A DNA stretch of 64,000 bases from Rariglobus hedericola (GTDB taxonomy: Bacteria > Verrucomicrobiota > Verrucomicrobiia > Opitutales > Opitutaceae). The notes below the pieces were generated by a model that was given only the letters and a program-made list of their open reading frames with translations, was not told the origin of the DNA and did not search any database. A program made the translations under genes and the position numbers. Positions 35,492-44,784 of the stretch are shown here, in pieces; within the stretch, counting starts at the first letter, position 1; the number at the start of each line of letters is the position of its first letter. Location of the stretch: NCBI RefSeq assembly GCF_007559335.1, contig NZ_VMBG01000001.1, positions 744,001 through 808,000 on the forward strand, given 5' to 3'.

Positions 35492-36504
35492 CAGAGAGTG
35501 GATTTTTTCAAGGTGTCGACGGCGGAGATTTGCGTGTCGATGGCCGCGACCAGACGCGACCGAAAGTCGGCCATGGTGACGTCACGCAGATTGAGTCCGG
35601 CGGCGCAGGCGTGTCCGCCGCCGTTGAATGCGGCCGCAATGCGATCCACCCGATAAACGGGATCTTTGGAGCGCAGGCTGGCCTTGATTGCGGTGCCTTG
35701 TTCTTCGATGAGCACGCCGATTTCAACGCCTTCGATGGAGCGCGCGTAATCGACCAAACCCTCAACATCCTCGGGACTGGTTCCAGTGGCGGCATAGATG
35801 CCGTTGGGAAGAGTGCCGATGCACACACGACCGGCGCACTCGTAGCTGAGCGACGCGAGAAAGCGCTGGAGCAAGTCGAGCTTGCCGGCGGTTTCGCGTT
35901 CATAGAGTTCGGCGGCGGCAGCGGCAGGCTGGGCACCGCGAGCCATGAGTTCCGCCACGATGAGGAACGTGCGGCGCGAGGTGGAATTAAAACGGAACTG
36001 GCCGGTGTCGGTCGCGATGCCCGCGTAGAGCGACTGGGCCGCCTGCGCATCAATCGGCAGATGGTGATCGAGAAACAAACCGGCGAGAATCTCCGCGGTC
36101 GCAGCCGAGCCCACATCAATGAAGTTGTGCTGGGCGAAACCGATGTTCGAAAGGTGGTGGTCGATGTTGGCGAACGGCGCGGGAAAGCGTGCTTTGAGCT
36201 TTTCGCCGGCCCGGCCCTGATCGGCGCAATCGACATAGATGGCCGTGAGATCGCCCTCGGGGAGTCCGTCGAAATTCACAAGCGGCGTGTCGCCGACCGC
36301 GAACTGAATACGGCGCGGAACCGGATCCGGATTGGCGCAGATGACATCGATGTTGAGTGCACGCAGCACGCGGGTGAGCGCGACTTGCGAGCCGATGCAA
36401 TCACCGTCCGGACGGGCGTGCGAGATGACCACCACCCGGCGGCCTTCCAGCGAACGCAGGAACGCGGCGAAGCGGTCGTAAAACTCGGGATAGATCAACT
36501 CCAC
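35491..36504 (-). CDS. nrnA: DHH/DHHA1 bifunctional oligoribonuclease / PAP phosphatase
   Basis: Degrades nanoRNAs (2-5 nt) and dephosphorylates 3'-phosphoadenosine 5'-phosphate in characterised relatives. The 337-residue protein has the metal-binding DHH motifs: [24 protein letters not shown], then IYVDCADQG, the DHH itself ([13 protein letters not shown]), and [19 protein letters not shown]1 domain ends with the nucleotide-binding [14 protein letters not shown]. It is placed 5 bp downstream of rbfA, as in many bacterial nusA operons. Confidence 0.93.
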   Translation of the reverse strand: MELIYPEFYDRFAAFLRSLEGRRVVVISHARPDGDCIGSQVALTRVLRALNIDVICANPDPVPRRIQFAVGDTPLVNFDGLPEGDLTAIYVDCADQGRAGEKLKARFPAPFANIDHHLSNIGFAQHNFIDVGSAATAEILAGLFLDHHLPIDAQAAQSLYAGIATDTGQFRFNSTSRRTFLIVAELMARGAQPAAAAAELYERETAGKLDLLQRFLASLSYECAGRVCIGTLPNGIYAATGTSPEDVEGLVDYARSIEGVEIGVLIEEQGTAIKASLRSKDPVYRVDRIAAAFNGGGHACAAGLNLRDVTMADFRSRLVAAIDTQISAVDTLKKSTL

Positions 36505-36509
36505 TACGC

Positions 36510-36893
36510 TTACTCCTTCTCGGGTGCTGGCGGTTGGGCGGCATTGCGCGCCTTGTCTTGCGCAGCGATGTCGTCGAGGACGGACAGGATGCGATTCCCG
36601 CGCGTGGTGGACGTGTCCATCGCGTAGGTGAAATGCGGCATGTTCTTCAGCACGATGCGACGGCCGAGTTCGAAGCGGAACTCCTTGGAGTTATGCTTGA
36701 GCCAGCGGAGGGACTTGACCTCGTCCTCTTCCTCACCGGTCACGGCGACGAAGACCTTGCCCTCGTGAAGGTCGGGGGAAACCTGGACACCGGTGATGGT
36801 GATGGCGACCGCCTCGTCCTTGTAGATCGTGCGAAGAATGGCGTTCAGCTCACGATGAATGAGCTCGTTGACGCGTAAAGTGCGGGTGGACAT
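36510..36893 (-). CDS. rbfA: 30S ribosome-binding factor RbfA
   Basis: RbfA assists late maturation of 16S rRNA and cold adaptation of the 30S subunit. The 127-residue KH-fold protein carries RVNELIHRELNAILRTIYKD, then VQVSPDLHEGKVFVAVTGEEE, and a strand-helix end EFRFELGRRIVLKNMPHFTYAMDTST. It lies 100 bp downstream of infB in the same direction. Confidence 0.93.
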   Translation of the reverse strand: MSTRTLRVNELIHRELNAILRTIYKDEAVAITITGVQVSPDLHEGKVFVAVTGEEEDEVKSLRWLKHNSKEFRFELGRRIVLKNMPHFTYAMDTSTTRGNRILSVLDDIAAQDKARNAAQPPAPEKE

Positions 36894-36993
36894 GGCGGCG
36901 GAGGTGTTGGACGGACGAAGGTGATGAGCAGGTGGCGAGCCGTTCTTTTCAGAAGGCGTCTAACACGCTACCCACCACCCGGCCAGACTGCAA

Positions 36994-39504
36994 TCAGAGC
37001 GAAGCGCGAACCTTTTGGATTTCGTAGCACTCAATGACGTCACCGATTTCGTAACCGTTGAAGTCGCCGAGCTTGATACCGCACTCGATGCCGGCGCGGA
37101 CCTCGTTGGCATCGTCCTTGAAACGCTTGAGCGTGCTGACCTTGCCTTCGAAAACGATCTCCTTCTTGCGGCGGAGACGGGCGGAACCGTTGCGGGTGAT
37201 CTTGCCTTCGGTGACCAAGCAGCCGGCCACAAAACCCTTGGCGAGCGGGAACGTCGCGCGCACTTCGGCGGCGCCGGTCTTGTTCTCCTTGAGGTCGGGA
37301 TCGAGCATGTCGGCCATCATGTCGCGGACCTTGTCGGCCAGCTCGTAGATGATGCCGTAGGTCTCGATTCGGACACCGTGGTGTTTGGCGACGGGGGTGA
37401 CGCCGTTTTCGAGCTTGGTGTTGAAACCGATCACGACTGCACCGGCGGCGCTGGCCAAAAGGATGTCGGTCTTGGAAACGAGACCTACTTCCACGGAAAC
37501 GATTTCCAGCGAAACCTTGGAGCTCTTGATGTTTTCGAGAACGTTGCGCACGGCCTCGGTCGAGCCGAACACGTCGGTCTTGATGATGAGTTTGAGCGTC
37601 TTGGCCTGGGTCGCGGCGATGTTCGCGAAAAGGCTCTCAACCGAGACTTCCTTCGGCGCGGCATCGGTGGTGCCGGTGTTCTTGCGGATGAGATGCTCGG
37701 CCTCTTCGGCGAGGTTTTCAGCTTCGCGGGCATTCTTGACGGACTTGAACTCAGCGCCGCTGTCAGGCGCGCCGGACCAGCCGATGACGCGCACGGGCGT
37801 GGACGGAGGAGCCTCTTTGATGTTCTTGCCCTGATCGTCGAACATCGCGCGAACCTTGGCCCAATTCGGGCCGCAGACGATCGAGTCGCCGACACGAAGG
37901 GTGCCGCGTTGAACGATGACGGTGGCGAGAGGCCCACGACCGACTTCGATCTGCGATTCGATGATGATACCGGAGGCCTCGGTCTTGGCGTTGGCCTTGA
38001 GCTCAAGCACGTCGGCTTGAAGCAGGATCATGTCGAGGAGATCGGTGATGCCGGTGCCCTTGAGGGCGGAAACGGGCACGGTGACGGTTTCGCCACCCCA
38101 GTCTTCAGGGGCGATGTTGCGCTCCTGCATCTGCTGCTTGACGCGCTCGATGTTGGCGCCCTTCACGTCCATCTTGTTGATGGCAACCATGAGCGTGACG
38201 CCGGCATTCTGGGCGTGCTTCAGAGCTTCGTCGGTCTGCGGCATAAAGCCGTCGTCGGCCGCCACCACGAGAACGGCGATGTCGGTGACATCGGCACCAC
38301 GGGCGCGCATCTTGGTGAAGGCGGCGTGGCCGGGCGTGTCGAGGAAGGTGATCTTACGCTCGGAGTGTTCGATCTGATAAGCACCGATGTGCTGGGTGAT
38401 ACCACCGGCCTCACCGGCGGCGACATCGGCCTTGCGGATGGCGTCGAGCAACGAGGTTTTACCGTGGTCAACGTGGCCGAGAATACAAACAACCGGCGGA
38501 CGCATCGCGAGGTTTTGAACCTCGGCTTCAGCGGCGGCCTGTTCCTTGACCTTGGCCTTTTCCTTGGCGGATTGCTGGATCTGCTGGGCGGCCTCACCGC
38601 GATGCTTGATCTCGAGCTGGAAGCCATGCTTCTCGCCCACCTTGATGGCAACAGGTTCGTCGATCGCCTGGTTCATCGACGCGAAAATACCCATCTCCAT
38701 GAGTTCGGAGATGAGCTTGAACGGCTTCATTCCGAGCGCGGTCGCGAAGTCGCGAACGATGATCGGAGGCTTCAAGTGAATCACCTTGATGTCGCCTTCG
38801 GTGGTGATCGTGGCGGTCTGGGCCGGAGGAGTCGCCGGCATGGCGGGATTGCCGGGGGCGGAGACGATGGCCGGAGGCGGCTTGGGCGCACCGGGGATCG
38901 GCAGCGTGGCGCGCGGAGCGGAAACCGGAGCGGGCGCGGAGACCGCGGCCGGACGGGAAACCGGAGGTGGCAGGACCGGAGCCGGACGCGGTGCCGAGGC
39001 GATGCCGGGCACAGGTGCCGGCGGACGCACGGGAGCCGACACGGGCGCGGGACGGGAAATGGCAGGAACCGGCGCGGGCGCAGAAACGGAGCGCGGCGGC
39101 AGTGGTTGCGGCGCGGAGATCGGACGCGGCGCGGACACGGGGGCGGGAGCCGAAACGACCGGTGTGGGCTTCGGTGCGGAAACCGGAGCGGGTGCTGAAA
39201 TAACCGGGGCGGCAAGAGCGGCCTTGGCCTCTTCTTTTTCGCGCACCACGTCCTCGGCACTTTTTACGCTGGGGACTTTGAGCGGCGCGGGCTCGGGAGC
39301 AACCTCGACGGCGGCCGGCGCGGGTGCCTCGGCAGCGGCCTTGGCGGCAAACTCCTTCTCGATCTCTTCCTCGTAGATCTTATTGAGCGTGCTCGAGACT
39401 GATTTGGTGTCCGCAGAAACGAAGCCGCGCTCCTTCAGCAAGGCCAACATGTCCTTGGCCTCCATGTTATGACGTTTGGCGAGTTCGTGAATGCGGATGC
39501 TCAT
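36994..39504 (-). CDS. infB: Translation initiation factor IF-2
   Basis: IF-2 places fMet-tRNA in the 30S P site and drives subunit joining. The 836-residue protein has an IF2 N-terminal helix domain ([27 protein letters not shown]). A 200-residue linker of repeated Ser-Ala-Pro units follows (APVSAP and RPISAPQP types, about residues 95-230). The G domain has [20 protein letters not shown] (G1), ITQHIGAYQ (G2), [19 protein letters not shown] (G3) and AINKMDVKG (G4). Domains II-IV end in [22 protein letters not shown]. The low-complexity linker is variable between species and has no assigned role. Confidence 0.97.
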   Translation of the reverse strand: MSIRIHELAKRHNMEAKDMLALLKERGFVSADTKSVSSTLNKIYEEEIEKEFAAKAAAEAPAPAAVEVAPEPAPLKVPSVKSAEDVVREKEEAKAALAAPVISAPAPVSAPKPTPVVSAPAPVSAPRPISAPQPLPPRSVSAPAPVPAISRPAPVSAPVRPPAPVPGIASAPRPAPVLPPPVSRPAAVSAPAPVSAPRATLPIPGAPKPPPAIVSAPGNPAMPATPPAQTATITTEGDIKVIHLKPPIIVRDFATALGMKPFKLISELMEMGIFASMNQAIDEPVAIKVGEKHGFQLEIKHRGEAAQQIQQSAKEKAKVKEQAAAEAEVQNLAMRPPVVCILGHVDHGKTSLLDAIRKADVAAGEAGGITQHIGAYQIEHSERKITFLDTPGHAAFTKMRARGADVTDIAVLVVAADDGFMPQTDEALKHAQNAGVTLMVAINKMDVKGANIERVKQQMQERNIAPEDWGGETVTVPVSALKGTGITDLLDMILLQADVLELKANAKTEASGIIIESQIEVGRGPLATVIVQRGTLRVGDSIVCGPNWAKVRAMFDDQGKNIKEAPPSTPVRVIGWSGAPDSGAEFKSVKNAREAENLAEEAEHLIRKNTGTTDAAPKEVSVESLFANIAATQAKTLKLIIKTDVFGSTEAVRNVLENIKSSKVSLEIVSVEVGLVSKTDILLASAAGAVVIGFNTKLENGVTPVAKHHGVRIETYGIIYELADKVRDMMADMLDPDLKENKTGAAEVRATFPLAKGFVAGCLVTEGKITRNGSARLRRKKEIVFEGKVSTLKRFKDDANEVRAGIECGIKLGDFNGYEIGDVIECYEIQKVRASL

Positions 39505-39555
39505 TAAGTAAGTAGCGGCTGAAAAAAGAGTGAAGGTTCTGAAAAAAGAGACGGC

Positions 39556-40785
39556 TTATTGGGCGCCGCCGACGCTGGAAATGATGCTGGCGGCCTCGTC
39601 GGAGGTGAAACCCGCATCAACAAGGTCATCCGCACCGACGCCCTCGAAGGCGGCAGGCGAATTGATGCCGATGGCCACCAGACGACCGGCGAGATCAGCA
39701 TCGAGACCGAAGGTCTTGACGAGGACATCAACGGCGACCGTGCGCGGATCGGTGGAGACGGCGTGGAACTCCTCGATGTCGAGGCGCCAGCCGATCAGGC
39801 GTGAAGTGAGACGCGCGTTCTGGCCCTTGCGACCGATCGCGATGGCGAGATCCTCGGTGGCAACCTTGAGCAGGATGCGGTGAGTCTTCTCATCGAGGAT
39901 GATCTCCCGGGGAGCGGCCGGCTTGAGCGCCTCGATCACCATCTGCTTTGGGTCGGCGAAATAGTTGATGATATCGATCTTCTCGCCGTTGAGCTCGCGA
40001 ACGATGGTCTTCACGCGGGCGCCACGGGCACCGACGCAAGCGCCGACCGGATCAACCTTGGGGTCGGTGCTGGTGACGGCGATCTTGGTGCGGTAGCCGG
40101 GCTCACGGGCAAACGCCTCTATCTTGACGGTGCCATCGGCGATCTCGCCGACCTCAACCTCAAACAAGCGGCGGACAAATTTCGGGCTGGCACGGGTGAG
40201 CATGAGCTCGGGACCGCGGGGCGTGCTGTCGATAGAGAGCAGCAAGCAACGGATGCGGTCGCCGGGCTGGTATTCTTCGCCGGGGACCTGTTCTTTGCCG
40301 GGCAACACGGCCTCGGCCTTGCCGAGATCGATGAAGATGTCGTTGCGCTCTTTGCGACGCACGGTGCCGGTAACGATGTTGCCGACGGTGTCCTTGAAGT
40401 CGTCGTAAATGCGGTCTTTTTCGAACTGGCGAAGCTTCTGCATCACCGCCTGGCGGGCGGTTTGCGCGGCGATACGGCCGAGCGTGGACGGATCCAACTC
40501 CTTCTCGACGAACTCACCCAACAGCACGCCGGGCGTAAAGGCCTGGGCCTTTTCGACATGGATTTCCGTGCGCGGATCGCTCACGGAATCAACCACCCTG
40601 AGGAGCGTCCACGCGTGGAGCTGGCCGTTCTTGGGGTTGATCTCGATCTTAAGTTCCTGACCGGCGCTAACTCCCTTGAGCGCAGCGGTTTTAATAGCAT
40701 TGACGATAGCCGAGATCATGTCGGCCCGGCCAATGCCCTTCTCTTTCTCCATGTATTCGAGAACTGAAAGAATTTCGCTGCTCAT
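39556..40785 (-). CDS. nusA: Transcription termination/antitermination factor NusA
   Basis: NusA binds RNA polymerase and nascent RNA, promoting pausing and hairpin-dependent termination. The 409-residue protein has the N-terminal polymerase-binding domain ([20 protein letters not shown]...), an S1 domain with [34 protein letters not shown]1 with [31 protein letters not shown]2 with [16 protein letters not shown], and a C-terminal helix-hairpin-helix end ([21 protein letters not shown]). The two acidic repeats of E. coli NusA are missing, as in many bacteria. A promoter-like element and a terminator-like hairpin precede the gene. The usual neighbour rimP is not present. Confidence 0.97.
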   Translation of the reverse strand: MSSEILSVLEYMEKEKGIGRADMISAIVNAIKTAALKGVSAGQELKIEINPKNGQLHAWTLLRVVDSVSDPRTEIHVEKAQAFTPGVLLGEFVEKELDPSTLGRIAAQTARQAVMQKLRQFEKDRIYDDFKDTVGNIVTGTVRRKERNDIFIDLGKAEAVLPGKEQVPGEEYQPGDRIRCLLLSIDSTPRGPELMLTRASPKFVRRLFEVEVGEIADGTVKIEAFAREPGYRTKIAVTSTDPKVDPVGACVGARGARVKTIVRELNGEKIDIINYFADPKQMVIEALKPAAPREIILDEKTHRILLKVATEDLAIAIGRKGQNARLTSRLIGWRLDIEEFHAVSTDPRTVAVDVLVKTFGLDADLAGRLVAIGINSPAAFEGVGADDLVDAGFTSDEAASIISSVGGAQ

Positions 40786-40801
40786 AGGATATGTAATTGG
40801 G

Positions 40802-40829
40802 AAAAAAAAAGCGGGCCGATAGGCCCACC
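40802..40829 (-). terminator. Short GC hairpin with U9 tract in the nusA leader (possible attenuator)
   Basis: On the leftward strand the sequence is GGGCC-TATC-GGCCC, then GC, then nine T residues. It begins 43 bases and ends 17 bases before the nusA ATG, and 85 bases or more downstream of the DUF2851 stop. The stem is only 5 bp with a 2-nt gap to the U-tract, which resembles weak terminators that depend on NusA. It may serve both as terminator for the upstream gene and as a leader attenuator. Confidence 0.65.
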
Positions 40830-40860
40830 TTTTGGAAAGTGAACGTTGTTAGAAAGGGTC

Positions 40861-40890
40861 AAGGTAGCTGGTGCGGTAAAATCTTGTCAA
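40861..40890 (-). promoter_or_regulatory. Sigma-70-like promoter candidate upstream of nusA
   Basis: On the leftward strand TTGACA (40885-40890) is followed 18 nt later by TACCTT (40861-40866). The -35 element is perfect and the -10 element is weak. A transcript from here would start between the DUF2851 stop and the U9 hairpin. Confidence 0.45.
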
Positions 40891-40914
40891 GTCCCGCGCC
40901 CGTCATGGGGAACA

Positions 40915-42153
40915 TCACGCGCCGCGCAGCTCCCCTTCCCTTGCCAGCATCCAACCCAACAATCCCTGAATCGGACCTTGCGCGGCCGGCTGTCCCCGCG
41001 CGCCGAATACGCCTAACGCCTGCAAAACGCCGGCCAACGCTTCCGGTGCGTCGCCTGCATACCACCCTGCCCACACCGGCTGAAAATTAAGTCCCGTTTG
41101 CGCCGCGAGCAACGGCAGGAACCCATCACACACGAGATTATCCAGCCGGCTTCCGCTCACCACGCCTCCGCACACCTGATCCTGCACCCGCAGGCGTTGA
41201 GCCGTCAGCCGCACCGTCCGCCGCCATTCCCCCGTGTTAATGGATGCTGAGGAGGTCGATGCGGCCGCCATATCCCGCAGGCCGGCATCTTCACGCAGGC
41301 GCACAACCCAATCCGGCCGCAGCGTGCACCACTCGGCGTATTGCCTGAGCCGGAGCCTCGGGTGGTTAAGCGGTCGCACGCCTTGCACGCTCCAACGATC
41401 AGCCATCTCTTCGAAAACCCGCGCGGGATCCACACGACCTTCCGTCCACTCCACCAGCGGATAAAGCGTCGCCACTGACAACATCGGGGCGCGATTGAAT
41501 CGATATCCAAGAACCTCCAGCGCGGCATGATGACAGGCGCCTTCCCATCCCAGTCGCTTGATGCGTTCGCCGGCAAAATGAACCTTTCCCGTCCAACGCT
41601 GTTTCGCGTGGGCGGAAAGGAGCGTATTCAATTCCTCATTACTCAAAGCACCGAGAACTTCCTGCGCCTGATGCAGCGGGCGACCGGCCAGATGCTCCAT
41701 TGCCTCCTCCGCTGCATATTCCTCAAGGCCATGATGCAATAAAGGCAGCAGGCATAATACCGGGATCTTCCGTCCGCCGACTCCGTTCGTTTCCAGTTCG
41801 GCGCAGGGAAACAATACGACGTGCAGCACCACGTTGCCGTAAGCCGGATCACCGGCATGGCCATGCGCCACCCAATCACGCGCATGAAGATGGAGCTCAA
41901 CGTCGCCGGTCAGCTCGCGTCCATCAATGCTCAGGCGTGCTGCGGAAAAATCCGGCCCGCCCAGGTGGTTCCACTTGCCCGCATACAGAATCTTGATCGC
42001 GCGTCCGTCGGACAACCGCGTTGCCGTCAGGTCAAAGTCCCCGCGTTGCCAGATTTTTTGCAGCAGACGCTCGGGAAAGGAAAACGTCCCGTAGAGTCCC
42101 TGCACCTCGGCCACGGTCGCGGTTTCCACGGATTTTACGCTGCTCATACTCAT
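40915..42153 (-). CDS. DUF2851 family protein
   Basis: 412 residues, soluble. The N-terminal block is recognisable as DUF2851: FPERLLQKIWQRGDFD, then GRAIKILYAGKWNHLGGPDFSAARLSIDG and GDVELHLHARDWVAHGHAGDPAYGNVVLHVVLF. No function is established for the family, though this segment has nuclease-like character (acidic and His residues around ELHLHARDW). ATG 42153 overlaps the NYN-gene stop by four bases, so translation is coupled; this favours it over the longer frame. Confidence 0.8.
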   Translation of the reverse strand: MSMSSVKSVETATVAEVQGLYGTFSFPERLLQKIWQRGDFDLTATRLSDGRAIKILYAGKWNHLGGPDFSAARLSIDGRELTGDVELHLHARDWVAHGHAGDPAYGNVVLHVVLFPCAELETNGVGGRKIPVLCLLPLLHHGLEEYAAEEAMEHLAGRPLHQAQEVLGALSNEELNTLLSAHAKQRWTGKVHFAGERIKRLGWEGACHHAALEVLGYRFNRAPMLSVATLYPLVEWTEGRVDPARVFEEMADRWSVQGVRPLNHPRLRLRQYAEWCTLRPDWVVRLREDAGLRDMAAASTSSASINTGEWRRTVRLTAQRLRVQDQVCGGVVSGSRLDNLVCDGFLPLLAAQTGLNFQPVWAGWYAGDAPEALAGVLQALGVFGARGQPAAQGPIQGLLGWMLAREGELRGA

Positions 42154-42707
42154 GAGGAACGAGTCCCCCACTCACGGGCGTTCGAGCGATTAAGCCCCGC
42201 CACTTTTGATGACAGCCGTTGTTCGGCGCGTTCGATGCGTGCCAACAAATCCGCTGGCGGCACCCACACCGAGCCCAGGGCTTCGATGGTGCTGCGCTCC
42301 GCCTGATCGCCCGTAGCCACTTCACAGGTCGCCGGATCTGGAGAGCGGCCGACCATTTGTTCAATCACGTCGTCGGCCGTGAGTGAGGAAGGCGTATAAA
42401 TTACCGTCAACGTGTCCTGCTTCGAGGGATGCTCAATCACGATTTCGCGCCCGCGACCGTCAATCACCACGGTGACGCGCACCGACTCCGCGTCGTGCAC
42501 GGCTCCGAGCCGTTGAACCAGCTGGGAGCGCGCGGCATCGCGATCACGCTTTAGCAACGCACGCAATTCGGGCCACGCATGAAGCATGTTGGCCGCATCC
42601 ACCAATAGATGTTTCTCAAACGCCACGGACTGGACGCTGCCCGACGACGACTGCGGAGCAATGCCGGAGTCGCGGGATTCACGCGAGTTACGCACATAGT
42701 CCCGCAA
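42150..42707 (-). CDS. NYN-domain ribonuclease-like protein (YacP/Rae1-like)
   Basis: 185 residues. The NYN fold of YacP relatives is visible from residue 30: [21 protein letters not shown] (first catalytic-type Asp), [39 protein letters not shown], and [24 protein letters not shown]. Family members are RNases in ribosome-associated mRNA decay (Rae1 in Bacillus). This copy lacks the last standard helix block seen in some homologues. The first 25 residues (many Ser, Arg) may not be native; a later start is possible. Transcribed with DUF2851 and divergent from tRNA-Ser. Confidence 0.75.
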   Translation of the reverse strand: MRDYVRNSRESRDSGIAPQSSSGSVQSVAFEKHLLVDAANMLHAWPELRALLKRDRDAARSQLVQRLGAVHDAESVRVTVVIDGRGREIVIEHPSKQDTLTVIYTPSSLTADDVIEQMVGRSPDPATCEVATGDQAERSTIEALGSVWVPPADLLARIERAEQRLSSKVAGLNRSNAREWGTRSS

Positions 42708-42760
42708 GAAAGCTCGACAACCCGCCCGCAGGCGGAAGATTTTCCCGACGCGCTTGCACC

Positions 42761-42848
42761 GGAGAGGTGGCAGAGTGGTCTATCGCGACGGTCTTGAAAA
42801 CCGTTGGGGCGAAAGCTCCCGGGGGTTCGAATCCCTCCCTCTCCGCCA
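42761..42848 (+). tRNA. tRNA-Ser(TGA), CCA encoded
   Basis: GGAGAGG pairs with CCTCTCC. The anticodon stem ACGGT/ACCGT encloses CTTGAAA, giving anticodon TGA (42795-42797). A class II variable arm (TGGGGCGAAAGCTCCCG) and T-loop GGTTCGAATCC are present. CCA is encoded at 42846-42848. Its 3' end borders the recombinase pseudogene. Confidence 0.95.
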
Positions 42849-42853
42849 GTTTA

Positions 42854-42870
42854 CCCTTCGATAAGAAGGG
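42854..42870 (+). terminator. Small hairpin after tRNA-Ser
   Basis: CCCTTC-GATAA-GAAGGG lies 5 bp past the tRNA. The U-run after it is weak, so termination is likely but not strong. Confidence 0.45.
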
Positions 42871-42918
42871 GTTAGGTTTTGGATAAAGCCAGGTTGCCCA
42901 GTTTACGTGGCAACCTAC

Positions 42919-43740
42919 ATGAATCAGTCAGCGTTTGTAATCACCCGGTTTCAAAACCGCAACGGGAGTGACCTCGTGGAGAGTAGACTGTCGGCTCCAC
43001 GGCATTCGCATCCGCAAGAACTTCAAGTCACGCGAGGAGGCTATCGCCGAGAAAGCCACTCAGGTATTCAAGGCGCTCCAAGCCGACGCCGGTCTCCAGT
43101 CTGCCACTACGTTTCCTTTCCGAGGAGCAGCTACGCGAATCGGAAACCGCGTTCAACCGCATTAAGAACCAAGCCCACCCGCTTACGTTCTATCTCGATT
43201 ACGCTCTGTCCAACTACCGCGAATCGCAGACGCGCAAAAAACCCCTCCGTGCCGTGGCCGAATACCTCGCGGCGAAAAAGCACGAGCAGCAGCAGGATCA
43301 ATTTCCAAGTCCCATCTGGTTTTCATGAGGCGCGACCTAAAGCGCTTTCTGCGTCATTTCCGCCGTATCACCGTCGCTGAACTCACGACGGAACAGCTGA
43401 TCAATTACTTCAACTTGGGGAAACCAATGTTGAAGACCTACAACAATCGGCGCGGCATCGTCTCCACCTTCCTCAAGTTCGCTTTCCAACGCGGATGGAT
43501 TACCGAGAACCCATGGCCAAGGTTCCCAGCCACCGGATTCGCCGGAAGCCATCTCAACGTTCTCCGCTGCGAAAGCAGAGGAACTCATGCGGCACGTCGA
43601 AAGCTTGGAGGGTGGCCGGTTCGTCCCTACTTCGCCTTGTGTCTGTTCGCCGGCATCCACCCTTGCCTGCGCACAGGGGAAATTCTCCGGCTCAAGCCCG
43701 AGCTGGTTAATCTGGAGGCCGGTATGGGTCTAACCCGCCA
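42919..43740 (+). pseudogene. Tyrosine recombinase pseudogene, N-terminal part with frameshifts
   Basis: Conserved recombinase segments appear in order but in changing frames: [17 protein letters not shown] (42919), SWRVDCRLHGIRIRKNFKSR (about 42970), LSEEQLRESETAFNRIKNQA and HPLTFYLDYALSNYRESQT (about 43120-43215), RRDLKRFLRHFRRITVAELT (43325) then MLKTYNNRRGIVSTFLKFAF, KVPSHRIRRK (about 43517), TFSAAKAEELMRHVESLEGG (about 43557), and FALCLFAGIHPCLRTGEILR with VNLEAG (about 43630-43722). At least four or five frameshifts separate them. The catalytic Arg region (GIHP..) has lost the normal Arg. Homology stops near 43725 and resumes at about 50.23 kb. The position beside tRNA-Ser fits a former integration site. 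Confidence 0.8.
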
Positions 43741-43785
43741 TACGCATAACTGCCTGTCATATCGGCCGCGGTTGCGGTTATTATC

Positions 43786-44670
43786 TTACTTGGTCTTGCT
43801 CGCGTGCTTCAAAAGCATCTTCGGAGCTACGCCGTGCACAGCTTTGAAGCGTCGCGAAAAATGATAGGGATCAGTAAATCCCACACGTTGCGCAGCCTCT
43901 TTCACCATCCCGCCACCTTTAACCAAAAACGCCGCGGCCAGATTCATTTTTCGCCGAAGTAAATACTGATACGGACTCGTATCGTGATAGCGGCGAAACA
44001 ACCGGCAGATACTCGATTCCTCCAAGCCCGCCGCCGTGGCAATTTCCTGCAACGTGAGCAATTTATCCGCCTGTGCATCGATCAGCGATTTGCAGCGATG
44101 GAAATTCTCCAAGGCCGGATCGCCTTGCGCAGCAGAGGTCGCCGAATCTTCGATCTTCAATAAAAGCACCTCCAGCAGATGCGCGCAGATTTTGTCTGCC
44201 AACGAGCCACTCCGCTGCCCCTCCTTCACGAGATCCTCAAGCACGCTGCGGATCTCCGCATGTCCCGCCAAGGTGATTCCAACGCCCGCCGCCACGCCCG
44301 CACGCTTAAGTCGCGGCCCGGCATTCGCTCCGGTGAAGCAGATAAAGTATTTCAACATCGGCTTCTGCGGATCGGTCGCCATCTCGCAACGGGTTGATGG
44401 CGCATAAGAAAAAAGACTGCCAGGCCGGAGCTCGTAACGGACCCCGTCGAGCGTCGCCTCCCCTGCTCCTTCGGCCACGTATTCCAACCCGTAATACGAG
44501 TAAAACGAACGATGGATTTCGTAATCCAAGTTACATCGTTCCCTGCCGCCCAATGTCACTGCGATGTCCTTGCCTGCTTTTTTGGCGCCAAGGTTGAGGA
44601 AAAAATAACGCGTTTCAGATACCTGTTTTGAGAGTAACGCGTCCGCTGAATGGGTGCCGATTTTATCCAT
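43786..44670 (-). CDS. AraC family transcriptional regulator (fucose cassette, first)
   Basis: 294 residues. The N-terminal half is an AraC-type sugar-sensing cupin (HRSFYSYYGLEYVAEGAGEATLDGVRYELRPGSLFSYAP). The C-terminal half is two helix-turn-helix motifs (LTLQEIATAAGLEESSICRLFRRYHDTSPYQYLLRRKMN, then MVKEAAQRVGFTDPYHFSRRFKAVHGVAPKMLLKH). It is divergent from the isomerase gene and probably activates it in response to a sugar, by analogy with AraC. A 21-bp-spaced direct repeat overlaps its start codon. The ligand is not identified. Confidence 0.85.
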   Translation of the reverse strand: MDKIGTHSADALLSKQVSETRYFFLNLGAKKAGKDIAVTLGGRERCNLDYEIHRSFYSYYGLEYVAEGAGEATLDGVRYELRPGSLFSYAPSTRCEMATDPQKPMLKYFICFTGANAGPRLKRAGVAAGVGITLAGHAEIRSVLEDLVKEGQRSGSLADKICAHLLEVLLLKIEDSATSAAQGDPALENFHRCKSLIDAQADKLLTLQEIATAAGLEESSICRLFRRYHDTSPYQYLLRRKMNLAAAFLVKGGGMVKEAAQRVGFTDPYHFSRRFKAVHGVAPKMLLKHASKTK

Positions 44671-44695
44671 CTTTGATCAAGGTTTATCCATTTTA
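44662..44695. promoter_or_regulatory. Direct repeats TTTATCCATYTT, AraC-type half-sites
   Basis: TTTATCCATCTT at 44662-44673 and TTTATCCATTTT at 44683-44694. The repeat period is 21 bp (two helical turns), as in known AraC-type tandem sites. They overlap the first codon of the AraC gene and lie about 90-120 bp before the isomerase start. A single mismatch separates the copies. Confidence 0.5.
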
Positions 44696-44784
44696 GGCGG
44701 GGTAAATCGAGAGTATATTCAACACCTCACCGGCCGCCCCTCGCCAAGTATTTCTAGGTTACCGCCCGCCCAACTCATTTCATC

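Noticed and set aside
37015-39198. 727-codon plus-strand frame opposite infB
   Set aside because: It is an antisense shadow of IF-2, which has all its G motifs on the minus strand.
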